This document shows, one piece after another, positions 16,885-27,869 of a DNA stretch of 64,000 nucleotides (position 1 is the first letter of the stretch; each line of letters opens with the position of its first letter). The stretch is from contig NZ_CP021080.1 in NCBI RefSeq assembly GCF_000802245.2, forward strand, positions 6,262,001 through 6,326,000, in the 5' to 3' direction. The position numbers and the translations under genes are program-made. Source of the stretch: Streptomyces pluripotens. Its GTDB lineage: Bacteria; Actinomycetota; Actinomycetes; Streptomycetales; Streptomycetaceae. The notes under the pieces were generated by a model. The model was not told where the DNA came from, did no database searches, and saw only the letters and a list, made by a program, of their open reading frames with translations.

Positions 16885-17727
16885 ATGAGCCGAGTGATCC
16901 GTGCCGCCCTCTTCCAGACCACCTGGACCGGCGACAAGGAATCCATGATCCAGGTCCACGAACAAGCGGCCCGCGACGCGGCTGCCCAGGGTGCCCAGGT
17001 CCTCTGCTTCCAGGAGCTGTTCTACGGCCCCTACTTCTGCCAGGTCCAGGACAAGGCGTTCTACGAGTACGCCGAGAGGATTCCCGAGGGCCCGACCGTC
17101 CAGCGCTTCCAGACACTCGCCCGCGAACTGGGCATCGTCCTCGTGCTGCCGATGTACGAGGAGGAGCAGCCCGGCGTGCTGTATAACACGGCCGCGGTGA
17201 TCGACGCCGACGGCTCCTATCTCGGCAAGTACCGCAAGACCCACATCCCCCAGGTGCAGGGATTCTGGGAGAAGTTCTATTTCCGCCCGGGCAACAGCGG
17301 CTGGCCGGTGTTCGACACCGCTGCCGGCCGGATAGGCGTCTACATCTGCTACGACCGCCACTTCCCGGAAGGCTGGCGGGCGTTGGGGCTCGCCGGCGCC
17401 GAGATCGTCTTCAACCCGTCGGCCACCTCCCGCGGCCTGTCCCGCTACCTGTGGCAGCTGGAACAGCCTGCCGCGGCCGTCGCCAACGAGTACTTCGTCG
17501 GCGCGATCAACCGGGTCGGCGTGGAGGACCTGGGCGACAACGACTTCTACGGCACCACCTATTTCGTGGACCCGGAGGCCCGGTTCGTCGGGGAGGTCGC
17601 GAGCGACAAGGAGACCGAACTCATTGTCCGCGACCTGGACCTGGCCAAGCTCCGCGAGGTCCGCGACCGCTGGCAGTTCTACCGCGACCGGGCACCGGGG
17701 GCCTACTCGCCGCTGACCGCGCCCTGA
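16885..17727 (+). CDS. Beta-ureidopropionase-type carbon-nitrogen hydrolase (copy 2)
   Basis: A 280-residue paralogue of the enzyme at 12839. It aligns without gaps, about two thirds identical by eye, with the same Glu44-Lys118-Cys155 triad (FQELF, YRKTHIP, YICYDRHFPEGW). Differences cluster at residues 45-65 and 90-100, near the substrate entrance, so the two copies may prefer different N-carbamoyl substrates (for example uracil- versus thymine-derived). GGAGG lies five bases before the ATG. It is followed after 30 bp by the dihydropyrimidinase gene and is very probably in one operon with it. Cytoplasmic. Confidence 0.85.
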   Translation: MSRVIRAALFQTTWTGDKESMIQVHEQAARDAAAQGAQVLCFQELFYGPYFCQVQDKAFYEYAERIPEGPTVQRFQTLARELGIVLVLPMYEEEQPGVLYNTAAVIDADGSYLGKYRKTHIPQVQGFWEKFYFRPGNSGWPVFDTAAGRIGVYICYDRHFPEGWRALGLAGAEIVFNPSATSRGLSRYLWQLEQPAAAVANEYFVGAINRVGVEDLGDNDFYGTTYFVDPEARFVGEVASDKETELIVRDLDLAKLREVRDRWQFYRDRAPGAYSPLTAP

Positions 17728-17757
17728 CCGCACCAATCCCCTGGGAGGAGAGGGACC

Positions 17758-19161
17758 ATGAGCAGCCGTACCGTCATCCGCGGTGGTCTCGTCGTCACCG
17801 CGTCCGATGAGATCCACGCCGACGTGCTGATCGAGGACGGCCGTATCGCCGCCCTCGCCGCCTCCGGCACCCCCGCGGCCGGGGCGTTCAGCGCCGCACG
17901 GGTGATCGACGCCACCGGGAAGTACGTCATCCCGGGCGGAGTCGACGCCCACACCCACATGGAGCTGCCGTTCGGCGGAACCTTCGCCTCCGATACCTTC
18001 GAGACCGGTACCCGCGCGGCGGCCTGGGGCGGTACCACGACGATCGTGGACTTCGCGGTGCAGAGTGTCGGCCACACCCTCCGCGAAGGCCTGGACACCT
18101 GGCACGCCAAGGCCGAGGGCAACTGCGCGATCGACTACGCCTTCCACATGATCGTCTCGGACGTGAATGAAGAGACGCTCAAGGAGATGGACCTGCTGGT
18201 GGAGGAGGGCGTCACCTCCTTCAAACAATTCATGGCCTACCCGGGGGTGTTCTACTCCGACGACGGGCAGATCCTGCGCGCCATGCAGCGTTCCGCCGGG
18301 AACGGCGGGTTGATCATGATGCACGCCGAGAACGGCATCGCCATCGACGTCCTGGTCGAGCAGGCCCTCGCCCGGGGCGAGAGCGACCCGCGGTACCACG
18401 GTGAGGTCCGCAAGGCCCTGCTGGAGGCGGAGGCCACCCACCGTGCCATTCGCCTCGCCCAGGTCGCCGGAGCCCCCCTGTACGTCGTGCACGTCTCGGC
18501 CATGGAAGCGGTGGCCGAGCTGGCACGCGCCCGGGACGAGGGGCTGAACGTCTTCGGTGAGACCTGCCCGCAGTACCTGTTCCTGTCCACCGACAACCTC
18601 GCCGAGCCGGGCTTCGAGGGCGCCAAGTACGTGTGCAGCACGCCGCTCAGGCCGAAGGAGCACCAGGCCCGGCTCTGGCAGGGGCTGCGCACCAACGACC
18701 TACAGGTGGTCTCCACCGACCACTGCCCGTTCTGCTTCACCGGCCAGAAGGAACTGGGCCGCGGCGACTTCTCCAGGATCCCCAACGGGCTGCCGGGCGT
18801 GGAGAACCGCATGGACCTGCTGCACCAGGCCGTCGTCGACGGGCACATCTCCCGCCGCCGCTGGATCGAGATCGCCTGCGCCACCCCAGCCCGGATGTTC
18901 GGCTTGTACCCGAAGAAGGGCACCATCGCTCCGGGGGCCGACGCGGACGTCGTGATCTACGACCCACACGCCGAACAGGTGATGTCCGTCCAGAGCCACC
19001 ACATGAACGTCGACTACTCGGCCTACGAGGGCAAGCGCGTCACCGGCCGCGTCGAGACGGTCCTCTCACGCGGCGAACCCGTCATCGACCAGCGGGAGTA
19101 CACCGGGCACGCCGGACACGGCGTCTACACCCCGCGCTCCACCTGTCAGTACCTCACCTAG
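17758..19161 (+). CDS. hydA: Dihydropyrimidinase (D-hydantoinase)
   Basis: A 467-residue amidohydrolase with a complete binuclear zinc site: His65 and His67 (DAHTHME), the carboxylated Lys156 (TSFKQFMAYPG), His189 (MMHAEN), His245 (VVHVSA) and Asp321 (STDHCPF). The length and the SFKQFMAY and STDHCPF motifs fit dihydropyrimidinase/D-hydantoinase rather than dihydroorotase or allantoinase. It opens 5,6-dihydrouracil and dihydrothymine to N-carbamoyl-beta-amino acids, the substrates of the flanking ureidopropionases. GGAGGAGAGGG precedes the ATG. Central gene of the probable 16885-20209 operon. Cytoplasmic tetramer in the family. Confidence 0.92.
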   Translation: MSSRTVIRGGLVVTASDEIHADVLIEDGRIAALAASGTPAAGAFSAARVIDATGKYVIPGGVDAHTHMELPFGGTFASDTFETGTRAAAWGGTTTIVDFAVQSVGHTLREGLDTWHAKAEGNCAIDYAFHMIVSDVNEETLKEMDLLVEEGVTSFKQFMAYPGVFYSDDGQILRAMQRSAGNGGLIMMHAENGIAIDVLVEQALARGESDPRYHGEVRKALLEAEATHRAIRLAQVAGAPLYVVHVSAMEAVAELARARDEGLNVFGETCPQYLFLSTDNLAEPGFEGAKYVCSTPLRPKEHQARLWQGLRTNDLQVVSTDHCPFCFTGQKELGRGDFSRIPNGLPGVENRMDLLHQAVVDGHISRRRWIEIACATPARMFGLYPKKGTIAPGADADVVIYDPHAEQVMSVQSHHMNVDYSAYEGKRVTGRVETVLSRGEPVIDQREYTGHAGHGVYTPRSTCQYLT

Positions 19162-19180
19162 GAAGGGAGCCAGGCACACC

Positions 19181-20209
19181 ATGGATTTCGGACTCGTCCT
19201 GCAGACCGACCCGCCGGCCTCGCGCGTCATCAGCCTGATGAAACGGGCTGAGAGCAACGGCTTCACCCACGGCTGGACCTTCGACTCCGCCGTGCTGTGG
19301 CAGGAGCCGTTCGTGATCTACAGTCAGATCCTCTCGAACACCACCAGCTTGAAGGTCGGCCCGATGGTCACCAACCCGGGCACCCGAACCTGGGAGGTTA
19401 CCGCCTCCACCTTCGCCACCCTCAACGACATGTTCGGCAACCGCACGGTGTGCGGCATCGGCCGCGGTGACTCGGCGATGCGCGTCGCGGGTCGCAAACC
19501 CAACACGCTCGCCCGCATCAGTGAGGCCATGAAGGTGATCCGCGCCCTCGGCCGTGGCGAGGAGGCCGACCTCGGCGGCACCAAGATCAGGTTCCCGTGG
19601 ATCAAGCCGGGCGCCGAACTCCCCGTCTGGATGGCCGCGTACGGTCCCAAAGCACTCAAGATGACCGGCGAGGAGGCCGACGGCTTCATCCTCCAACTGT
19701 CCGACCTCTATCTCACCGAGTACATGGTGAAGGCCGTCAAGGACGCGGCTGCTGCCGCCGGACGCGACCCGTCGGAGGTCAGTATCTGCGTGGCGGCACC
19801 GGCCTACGTGACCGCGGACGACTCGCCCGAGGCTCTCGCGCACGCCCGTGAGCAGTGCCGCTGGTTCGGCGGCATGGTCGGCAACCACGTGGCCGACCTG
19901 GTCGCCAAGTACGGCGAGCACTCCTCCCGGGTTCCCGAGGAGCTCACCGACTACATCAGGGCACGCCAGGGCTACGACTACGCGCACCACGGGCGCAGCG
20001 GCAATCCGGACACCCAGTTCGTACCGGACGAGATCGTGGACCGGTTCTGCGTGATCGGCCCGGTCGCCAAGCACATCGAGAAGCTGAACGCGCTCCGCGC
20101 GCTGGGCGTCGACCAGTTCGCGGTGTACGACATGCACGACGCCCAGGAGGCCGTCATCGACGCCTACGGCACCCAGGTGATCCCGGCGGTCAACGCCCGA
20201 GCGACCTGA
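19181..20209 (+). CDS. F420-dependent luciferase-like (LLM class) oxidoreductase, TIGR03842-type
   Basis: A 342-residue TIM-barrel protein with the bacterial-luciferase-like pattern of coenzyme F420-dependent enzymes: MDFGLVLQTDPP, then THGWTFDSAVLWQEP, VGPMVTNPGTR, GIGRGDSAMRVAGRKP and VWMAAYGPKAL. I recall a dedicated actinobacterial subfamily (TIGR03842) that travels with hydantoinase genes. It begins 19 bp after the hydantoinase stop with its own ribosome-binding site (GGAAGGGAG), so it is part of the operon. The reaction is unknown. Reduction of a pyrimidine base with F420H2, replacing the missing dihydropyrimidine dehydrogenase, is an inference from context. A flavin-dependent, RutA-like oxidation is the alternative. 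Confidence 0.85.
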   Translation: MDFGLVLQTDPPASRVISLMKRAESNGFTHGWTFDSAVLWQEPFVIYSQILSNTTSLKVGPMVTNPGTRTWEVTASTFATLNDMFGNRTVCGIGRGDSAMRVAGRKPNTLARISEAMKVIRALGRGEEADLGGTKIRFPWIKPGAELPVWMAAYGPKALKMTGEEADGFILQLSDLYLTEYMVKAVKDAAAAAGRDPSEVSICVAAPAYVTADDSPEALAHAREQCRWFGGMVGNHVADLVAKYGEHSSRVPEELTDYIRARQGYDYAHHGRSGNPDTQFVPDEIVDRFCVIGPVAKHIEKLNALRALGVDQFAVYDMHDAQEAVIDAYGTQVIPAVNARAT

Positions 20210-20294
20210 GCGCACACGCCGCCACCCTCCCTTCTCTCCGTCCCCCCGTCCCGTCCCCGTCCCGCTCCCCTCCACACCCCCCACCGCTTGGTCA

Positions 20295-20320
20295 CCCCTC
20301 CCCGCCGTCCCGGGGAGGGG
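20295..20320 (+). terminator. Hairpin between the F420 oxidoreductase and permease genes
   Basis: CCCCTCCCCG (20295-20304) and CGGGGAGGGG (20311-20320) are perfectly complementary around CCGTCC. The surrounding 160-bp gap is strongly C/T-rich on the plus strand. It may attenuate reading into the permease gene rather than end the transcript. Confidence 0.5.
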
Positions 20321-20370
20321 CCGGTGCCCGCACGGCCTCTCCCGACCCACCTCACCTGATTGGCCTGCCC

Positions 20371-21897
<1,527 letters not shown>

Positions 21898-22100
21898 CCG
21901 GCACTGGGGGAGCAGTGTCCGGCGGGCTCGGAGTCCGGCGAGTTCGGTGTTCGGCAGGACCGGCGTCCGTCCTGCTCCGGCTTGCGACCGTGCGGCGTCC
22001 GGCAGGTCGGGGACTGCACCGCGGCCGTCCCGGCGGGCGTGACCGAGGGCGTGGACGCCGGTTCCCGGCCGCTACGCGGGGCGGGCGGCCTGCCCACGGG

Positions 22101-22769
22101 TCAGCCCCGGCCGGCCTCCAGCGCACCGACCGCGGCCCGTGCCACCTTGATGGCGCCCTTGTTGATCTCGTCCGTGCTCGGGGCCTTCTTCGTCTCGAAG
22201 TTGCTGCCGCTGTAGGTGACGACCACCAGGGCGTTGGCGGTACGGACCATCACCACGCCCTCGCGGGTCTGCTGTTTGTCCTCCGTGGTGAGGTTCACGA
22301 CCGAGTAGGCGGCGTCCCCTACCCCGGGAACGGCCCCGCCACCGCTCTTCTCGCCGACCCGCTGCTCGTACTCCTGCTTCGCCTCCTGGCCCGAGGCGCT
22401 GATCTCGAAGGAGACGTCGAGCCAGCGGTAGTCGTAGCCCTTGAGTGCGTTCCAGGAGCAGGTGCGGCGGAGTTTGGTGTCCGTGGACGGAATCTCCTTG
22501 CCCGCAGTCTTAGCCCCCGGCACCAGTGCCGTGATGGTGGCGGCGGGCACACTGGTGCAGGGGACGGGCGCGGTGGTGTACGCCTTTGGTGCCGCGGTGG
22601 GCGAAGGCGCGGAGGAGGGGGACCCGGCGGACGTCTTCTGCCCTGCCGGCCGGTGCCCGACCGCGGCCGGCGCGGCCGGGCCGGAGGTCAGCGCCCACCC
22701 GGCGCAGGCGAGGACCGCGACCGGCGACAGACGCGCGGTGAGGGCAAGCGGCAGAGGAAGAGAACGCAC
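22101..22769 (-). CDS. Secreted DUF3558-like protein of unknown function
   Basis: A protein of about 222 residues with an N-terminal hydrophobic segment (LALTARLSPVAVLACAGWAL), a Ser/Ala/Pro-rich linker, and a compact exported domain with two Cys (PVPCTSVPA and RRTCSWNAL) likely to form a disulfide. The domain order and spacing resemble DUF3558 lipoprotein-like proteins of actinobacteria. The VLAC segment could be a lipobox but has an atypical residue at -2. The GTG at 22769 is preferred because GAGAAG precedes it and the signal peptide begins there; an ATG at 22832 is in frame. No partner gene is adjacent. Confidence 0.6.
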   Translation of the reverse strand: MRSLPLPLALTARLSPVAVLACAGWALTSGPAAPAAVGHRPAGQKTSAGSPSSAPSPTAAPKAYTTAPVPCTSVPAATITALVPGAKTAGKEIPSTDTKLRRTCSWNALKGYDYRWLDVSFEISASGQEAKQEYEQRVGEKSGGGAVPGVGDAAYSVVNLTTEDKQQTREGVVMVRTANALVVVTYSGSNFETKKAPSTDEINKGAIKVARAAVGALEAGRG

Positions 22770-23173
22770 GGCGCACTTCTCGTGGGAGGGTGCGGAAGGG
22801 GTCCGCAGGGTGGACGGGGACGACAGTGTCACATGACTGCCTGTGAGTCGGAAGTGCCAACTCGCTGTGTGCCCGGCCGGTCACGGTGACGACCACTCGA
22901 TGTACCGCTTCGCCCCATATGTGTTGGAGTCTGTCACCGGTCCGGTGGAGCGTTGCCCGGCGCGGCGGGCGGTCATCGCCGAGGCGTGAGGCCGGCGAGC
23001 CGGGCGACCGTCGCCGGACGGCCGGGCGGCCAGCGATCTGCCCGGGTGACGCCGGCGCGGGGAAGACGGCACGGGGGCGACGGCACGGAGAAGCCGCGCC
23101 TGAGAAGCAACACTCGGAAGAAGGCTGCGCCCGCCCGCGACCTGTTCGGTCCTGTCCCGGTCAGGCCCCCGTC

Positions 23174-23267
23174 ACCGGTTCCGGTCTGGTCCCGGTTCTG
23201 GTCCCGTCCCGTACGACGTGCGAGGGACCGGTTCCGGTCTGGTCCCGTCCCGTACGACGCGCGAGGG
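23174..23267 (+). repeat. Tandem direct repeat in the 586-bp gap between 22769 and 23356
   Basis: A unit starting ACCGGTTCCGGTCTGGTCCC and ending in GCGAGGG occurs at 23174-23226 (53 bp) and again at 23227-23267 (41 bp). The first copy has an extra 12-bp internal duplication of GTTCTGGTCCCG type, and there is one C/T difference near the end. The rest of the gap shows no gene I trust. Confidence 0.7.
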
Positions 23268-23355
23268 CGTGACCGGCCCCCGTTCTTCACTCCGATTCCA
23301 CCCGCAATACACCGGCGGGGCAGGGATTGTCAGCGGCGCGTGCTCTCATGGGGGC

Positions 23356-24201
23356 ATGATCGAAGAGACGGAAACCATCGAGGAGTTTCTCACCCGCTGC
23401 TCGGCCGATGTGGAGGAAGCCGTACGCACGGCGGCTGCGGCCGAGATCCTTCCCCGCTTCCGGCGCCTCGCGGAGCACGAGGTGGCCCACAAGAGCGGCC
23501 CCCACGACCTGGTGACGGACGCCGACCGCCTCGCCGAGCTGCGCCTCACCGAGGCTCTCGGCGCCCTGCTGCCCGGCTCGGTGGTGGTCGGCGAGGAGGC
23601 GGTGCACGCCGACCCGACGACGTACGAGGCGATCCAGGGCGACGCACCGGTCTGGATCGTCGACCCGGTCGACGGCACCCGCCAGTTCGTGCACGGCGAC
23701 GACGGCTTCTGCACCCTGATCGCGCTCGCTCACCGCGGTGTCGTCATGGCCTCCTGGACGTATGCCGCGGCACGCGGCCAACTCGCCACTGCCGTACGCG
23801 GCCGGGGAGCCTTCCTAGACGGGGAGCGGCTGATCGCGGGCCCGCCCTCGCCCGGTCGGGACCTCGTCGTCGCCACGTCCCACCCGGACTTCACCACCGA
23901 TGAGCAGAAGCGGGTGCTGCGCGCCCTGTGCACCGACGGGGTAGCGCCCCGTCCCTGTGGTTCCGCGGGCCTTGAGTACCTCGCCGTCGCGCGGGGCGAG
24001 GCGGACGCCGTGGCGTTCTCCTGGGAGGCCGCCTGGGACCATGCGGCTGGGCTGCTTCTGGTCGAGGAGGCGGGCGGTGCACACCTCACCGGCGCCGGGG
24101 AGCCGTTCCGTGTGACCGGCGGCAACACGCTGCCGTTCACCGCCGCCCGTGACGCCGCCACCGCCCGCCGGCTGGCCGGCCTGCTGGGCGCGACGGCCTG
24201 A
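23356..24201 (+). CDS. Inositol monophosphatase-family phosphatase
   Basis: A 281-residue FIG-superfamily protein. It carries the metal motifs of Mg-dependent, Li-sensitive phosphatases: DLVTDADR (about 52-59), VVGEEAV (Glu near 77), the diagnostic WIVDPVDGTRQFVHG (about 94-108) and WEAAWDHAAGLLLVEEAGG near residue 225. It would hydrolyse inositol-1-phosphate, histidinol phosphate or 3'-phosphoadenosine-type substrates; the sequence does not decide which. The ATG at 23356 is chosen because the protein's helix 1 starts there and GGGGG lies upstream. Monocistronic. No signal peptide. Confidence 0.87.
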   Translation: MIEETETIEEFLTRCSADVEEAVRTAAAAEILPRFRRLAEHEVAHKSGPHDLVTDADRLAELRLTEALGALLPGSVVVGEEAVHADPTTYEAIQGDAPVWIVDPVDGTRQFVHGDDGFCTLIALAHRGVVMASWTYAAARGQLATAVRGRGAFLDGERLIAGPPSPGRDLVVATSHPDFTTDEQKRVLRALCTDGVAPRPCGSAGLEYLAVARGEADAVAFSWEAAWDHAAGLLLVEEAGGAHLTGAGEPFRVTGGNTLPFTAARDAATARRLAGLLGATA

Positions 24202-24359
24202 ACCCACCACGCGTCGGCCGCCGTCCTGCGGTGGTCGGCCGTTCGCCCGGCGGCGTCCGCGCCCGACGGGACGGTGCGCGCATCACCCGGGGCCGGGCAC
24301 AGCGGTCCTCCGGCATATCCTGAAACCGAGTGGCCATCGGCTGACGAAGGGGTCCGAAG

Positions 24360-25778
24360 GTGCCGTCGATGCTCGATGCGGTCGTGGTGGGTGCGGGACC
24401 GAACGGACTGACCGCTGCCGTGGAGCTCGCCCGCCGCGGTTTCTCCGTCGCCCTGTTCGAGGCGAGGTCCACCGTGGGCGGCGGCGCCCGCACCGCGGAA
24501 CTGACCCTCCCTGGCTTCCGGCACGACCCCTGCTCGGCCGCCCACCCCCTCGGGATCAACTCGCCCGCGTTCCGTGCCCTGCCCCTCGACCGCTACGGCC
24601 TGCAGTGGCTGCACGCCGACCTGCCGATGGCGCACCCCTTCCCGGACGGCAGTGCGGCCGTGCTGTCCAGGTCGGTGGCCGAGACCGCAGCCTCCTTCGG
24701 GCCGCGCGACGCGGGTGCGTACCGCAGGCTGGTCAAGCCGTTCCTCGCCCACTGGGACACCCTCGTGCGGGACTTTATGTCCCTGCCGCTGACGGCGTTG
24801 CCGCGCGACCCCGTGACCCTGGCCCGGTTCGGTCTGGCCGGGCTGCCTCCGTCCACGTGGCTCATGCGCCGGTTCAAGGACGAGCGGGCCAAAGCACTCT
24901 TCGCTGGACTGGTCGCGCATGTCATGGCCCCGCTCAGCGGCCTGGCCACCTCGGCCGTCGGACTGGTCTTCGCCCTGGCCGCGCACGCCCGCGGCTGGCC
25001 GGTGCCCCGCGGCGGCTCCCAGGCGATCTCCGACGCGCTCGCGGCCTATCTGGCGGACCTCGGCGGTGGCGTGTACACCGACTTCGAGGTCAAGCGCCTG
25101 GATGACCTGCCGCCCGCGCGTGCGTACGTCTTCGACACCTCACCCACCGCGCTCGCCCGCATCGCCGGCTTCGGTGACTACTACGCCGGCTACCGTTACG
25201 GCCCCAGTGTCTTCAAGATCGACTACGCACTGGACGGACCGGTGCCCTGGACCGCCCCCGAGGCCCGTGCTGCCGGAACCGTGCAGATCGGTGCGAGCCG
25301 GGCCGAGATCGGCACTGCCCTGCGTGCCGCCTCCCGTGAGGGCCGCGCCCCCGACAGGCCGTTCATGATCACTGTGCAGCCCAGCGTGATCGACTCCAGC
25401 CGCGCCCCCGAGGGACAACACGTCTTCTGGGCGTACGGCCACGTCCCCAACAGCTGGTCCGGCGACCTCACTGACGCCATGGAACGCCAACTGGAGCGCT
25501 TCGCCCCCGGTTTCCGCGACCGCGTGCTCGCCCGCGCCGTCGCCGGCCCCGCCGAGATGGCGGCCCACAACGCCAACTACGTCGGTGGCGACATCGCCTG
25601 CGGCGCGACTTCCGGACTCCAGTTGCTGCTGCGGCCCAGGCCGTCCCTGTTCCCGTACCACACCCCCCATCCGGCCGTCTACCTCTGCTCCTCGGCCACC
25701 CCGCCGGGTCCCGGAGTGCACGGCATGTCGGGGCACAATGCGGCCAAGGCCGTGTGGCGCAGATTGAGGCAGGCATGA
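24360..25778 (+). CDS. FAD-dependent phytoene-dehydrogenase-like oxidoreductase
   Basis: A 472-residue flavoprotein with an N-terminal Rossmann dinucleotide site, [20 protein letters not shown] (residues 8-27), followed by [16 protein letters not shown]. The C-terminal substrate and FAD-closing segment reads [11 protein letters not shown]. It belongs to the large NAD(P)/FAD-dependent oxidoreductase group related to CrtI and carotenoid isomerases, but there are no carotenoid genes nearby. The start is GTG 24360 or ATG 24369; both have purine-rich leaders. Its last codons overlap the macrodomain gene (ATGA), so the two are co-translated. Substrate unknown. Confidence 0.82.
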   Translation: MPSMLDAVVVGAGPNGLTAAVELARRGFSVALFEARSTVGGGARTAELTLPGFRHDPCSAAHPLGINSPAFRALPLDRYGLQWLHADLPMAHPFPDGSAAVLSRSVAETAASFGPRDAGAYRRLVKPFLAHWDTLVRDFMSLPLTALPRDPVTLARFGLAGLPPSTWLMRRFKDERAKALFAGLVAHVMAPLSGLATSAVGLVFALAAHARGWPVPRGGSQAISDALAAYLADLGGGVYTDFEVKRLDDLPPARAYVFDTSPTALARIAGFGDYYAGYRYGPSVFKIDYALDGPVPWTAPEARAAGTVQIGASRAEIGTALRAASREGRAPDRPFMITVQPSVIDSSRAPEGQHVFWAYGHVPNSWSGDLTDAMERQLERFAPGFRDRVLARAVAGPAEMAAHNANYVGGDIACGATSGLQLLLRPRPSLFPYHTPHPAVYLCSSATPPGPGVHGMSGHNAAKAVWRRLRQA

Positions 25779-26284
25779 CGACCATGACCCTGGTGCACGG
25801 CGACATCACCCGGCAGAGCGCCGACGTGATCGTCAACGCGGCCAACTCCTCCCTCCTCGGCGGCGGAGGCGTGGACGGTGCGATCCACCGTCGTGGCGGC
25901 CCCGCCATCCTGGAGGAGTGCCGCAGGCTGCGCGCTGCCAGACTCGGCCGGGGCCTGCCCACCGGCCAGGCGGTCGCCACCACGGCGGGGGAACTGGACG
26001 CCCGCTGGGTCATCCACACGGTGGGCGCCGTGTGGTCCGCGAAAGAAGACCGTTCGGACCTGCTGGCTTCCTGCTACCGGGAGTCCCTCCGGTTGGCCGA
26101 CGAACTCGGCGCGCGCACCGTGGCCTTCCCCGCGATCTCCACCGGGGTGTACCGGTGGCCGATGGACGACGCGGCCCGGATCGCGGTGGAAACGGTGCGG
26201 AACACCCCGACAGCAGTCGAGGAGGTGCGCTTCGTCCTGTTCGACGACCGGGCGTACGAGGCGTTCGCCCGGCAACTCGACTGA
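25775..26284 (+). CDS. Macrodomain protein (O-acetyl-ADP-ribose deacetylase type)
   Basis: A 169-residue single macrodomain: [20 protein letters not shown], then [33 protein letters not shown], and [18 protein letters not shown]. These are the ADP-ribose-binding loops of the YmdB/MacroD group, which hydrolyses O-acetyl-ADP-ribose (made by sirtuins) and removes mono-ADP-ribose from acidic residues. The start ATG overlaps the stop of the FAD oxidoreductase by four bases. A sirtuin and an ADP-ribosylglycohydrolase lie 12-15 kb away in the same window. Cytoplasmic. Confidence 0.9.
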   Translation: MTTMTLVHGDITRQSADVIVNAANSSLLGGGGVDGAIHRRGGPAILEECRRLRAARLGRGLPTGQAVATTAGELDARWVIHTVGAVWSAKEDRSDLLASCYRESLRLADELGARTVAFPAISTGVYRWPMDDAARIAVETVRNTPTAVEEVRFVLFDDRAYEAFARQLD

Positions 26285-26340
26285 AGGGGGCACCGCTGCG
26301 CCGGAGCACGGTCAGGCAGGCGCGAAAGAGTGGGCACCGC

Positions 26341-26379
26341 CCCCGGAGCGCCCCCGGACGTCCTGGGCGCGCTCCGGGG
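26341..26379 (+). terminator. Strong hairpin after the macrodomain gene
   Basis: CCCCGGAGCGC (26341-26351) pairs perfectly with GCGCTCCGGGG (26369-26379), enclosing a smaller nested hairpin. It lies 57 bp after the macrodomain stop and separates that operon from the degenerate region to the right. Confidence 0.6.
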
Positions 26380-26463
26380 CCTGCGGTCGGAGTGCGCCTC
26401 ATGCGGCTGACCTGAACGGCGGAGACGACCTGGTGCAGTGAGCGGGATCGGCCGGCCCCAACG

Positions 26464-27462
26464 GTCAGCGGTGCCCCGTCGGGCTGAAGGACTACGCGGG
26501 CCCGGAGTTGTGGGGAAGCACCAACGCCGTCCGTGTGGAGCGTGATGCACACGGGTACGAAGGTGGCGGCATCCACCGACGGCTGCCCGGTGGCTGGGTT
26601 GCGGGCGAAGCGCGGATGGGCACCCCGCTGATCTGCCACCGTATGCGGTGACGACGGCGAAGCGGTGGGCGGTGGAGCTCATCGGCACGGTGACCCGTGA
26701 GGGTGCGGGTCCGGTGGTCCGGAGCCGGCCCAACCCGTCACAGACGTTGACGGAGCGCCCTTGGGGGTCGACGTCACACAGGCGGGTGAAGACGTCGGCG
26801 TACCCGGTGTCCGTGGAGACGCTCAGTCGTGCGGAGACCGGGCCCAGGATCTCCACGGGCTCGGTCAGCGGAGGGCCGGTGAACGTCAGGACGTCGTCTC
26901 GGGCCTCCAGGCTGCCGTTGTCCCGGGGGCCGGCGGTGCGGGACAGCAGTGGGCCGCCGAGGGACGGGGTCGGATCGGCCGGGTCGTAACGGAACGTCGT
27001 CAGTGGTGCGGAGTCCGTGGGGCCTGCCGGGTGAGACGGCCGCCCGGGACGGGGTGCCACGGCGTGGCGGCGAAGGCCGGCGGCCAGTCGCCGAGGTCCC
27101 GCCATGCGTCCTCGCCGCCGACGTGCACGTGCACCGTACGGGGGCGCAGGCCGGAGGGGTCGGCACAGAGGTGGGCGCGCAGCCACACCAGGCTCTCGGC
27201 AAACACCTCGGGCCACCCCTGTTGCAGGGCAGAGGCGTGGGACCAGGGGCCGACGAGCAGAGCGGTCTCGCATCCGGCCCGGCGCAGCCGGCCGTACTGC
27301 TCGAATGTCTGGTCGGCCAGTGCGTCGTGCCATCCGGTGATCAGACTCGTGGGTACGTGGAGCCGCGTCGCTGGCTCCGCCAGCGACGCGCCGTGCCGGT
27401 AGGCGTCCGTGGCGTCAGGGTGCGTCATCACCTCGTCCAGCCAGGGCACTTCACCCCCGAGG
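26464..27462 (-). pseudogene. CocE/NonD-family hydrolase remnant, N-terminus lost and frameshifted
   Basis: On the minus strand the hydrolase resumes in the middle of its alpha/beta domain (WLDEVMTHPDATDAY, VPTSLITGWHDALADQT, LLVGPWSHAS). It continues into the X-Pro dipeptidyl-peptidase C-terminal domain in a second frame (LTTFRYDPADPTPSLGG, TGYADVFTRLCDVDPQGRS) and finishes in a third (GAHPRFARNPATG, FVPVCITLH). At least two frameshifts are therefore needed, near 27015 and near 26650. The N-terminal part with the nucleophile Ser is absent. The gene is dead. Its 5' break lies next to the 5' break of the TetR remnant at 27471. Confidence 0.75.
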
Positions 27463-27470
27463 GCCGACTC

Positions 27471-27869
27471 ATGTGCCCCGCGCAGGGGTTGCGCGGTGGT
27501 GATGTCACGCAGGCGGCGCTGGAGGCGCAGCGTCGCTTTGACGAACGGTGCCGTGCCCCGGTGCTGGCCTTCCTGGAACGCGCCCTCGCCGCCCTGCGGC
27601 CCACCGGACTGGACGGTGCGGCAAGACTGGAGGTCTTCGCCCAGCTCACCGCCTTCGTCGCCGGCCACGTCAACTACGAGGTCGCCCAGACCTCAGCGGC
27701 ACGGTCCCCCGACCGGCGTACTGCCGAAGCCCGCTACCTCGCCGTCGCCGCCGACGGCCGCCATCCGGAACTCGCCGAAGCCCTCTCTGCTCCTGGACGC
27801 CCCCTCACCCCCGAAGCCACCTTCACCCGGTTCCTCAGCCGCTTGATCGACGGCCTCGGCTCCGACTGA
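27471..27869 (+). pseudogene. TetR-family regulator remnant (ligand-binding domain only)
   Basis: The plus-strand reading contains about 125 residues of an all-helical TetR C-terminal domain (LEAQRRFDERCRAPVLAFLE, LEVFAQLTAFVAGHVNYEV, FLSRLIDGL) and a normal stop. The DNA-binding helix-turn-helix that should precede it is missing. An ATG at 27471 could still start translation but would give no DNA-binding protein. It lies head to head with the truncated CocE-type gene, and the two broken ends are within about 40 bp, so one deletion probably removed both 5' halves and the shared promoter region. Confidence 0.65.
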
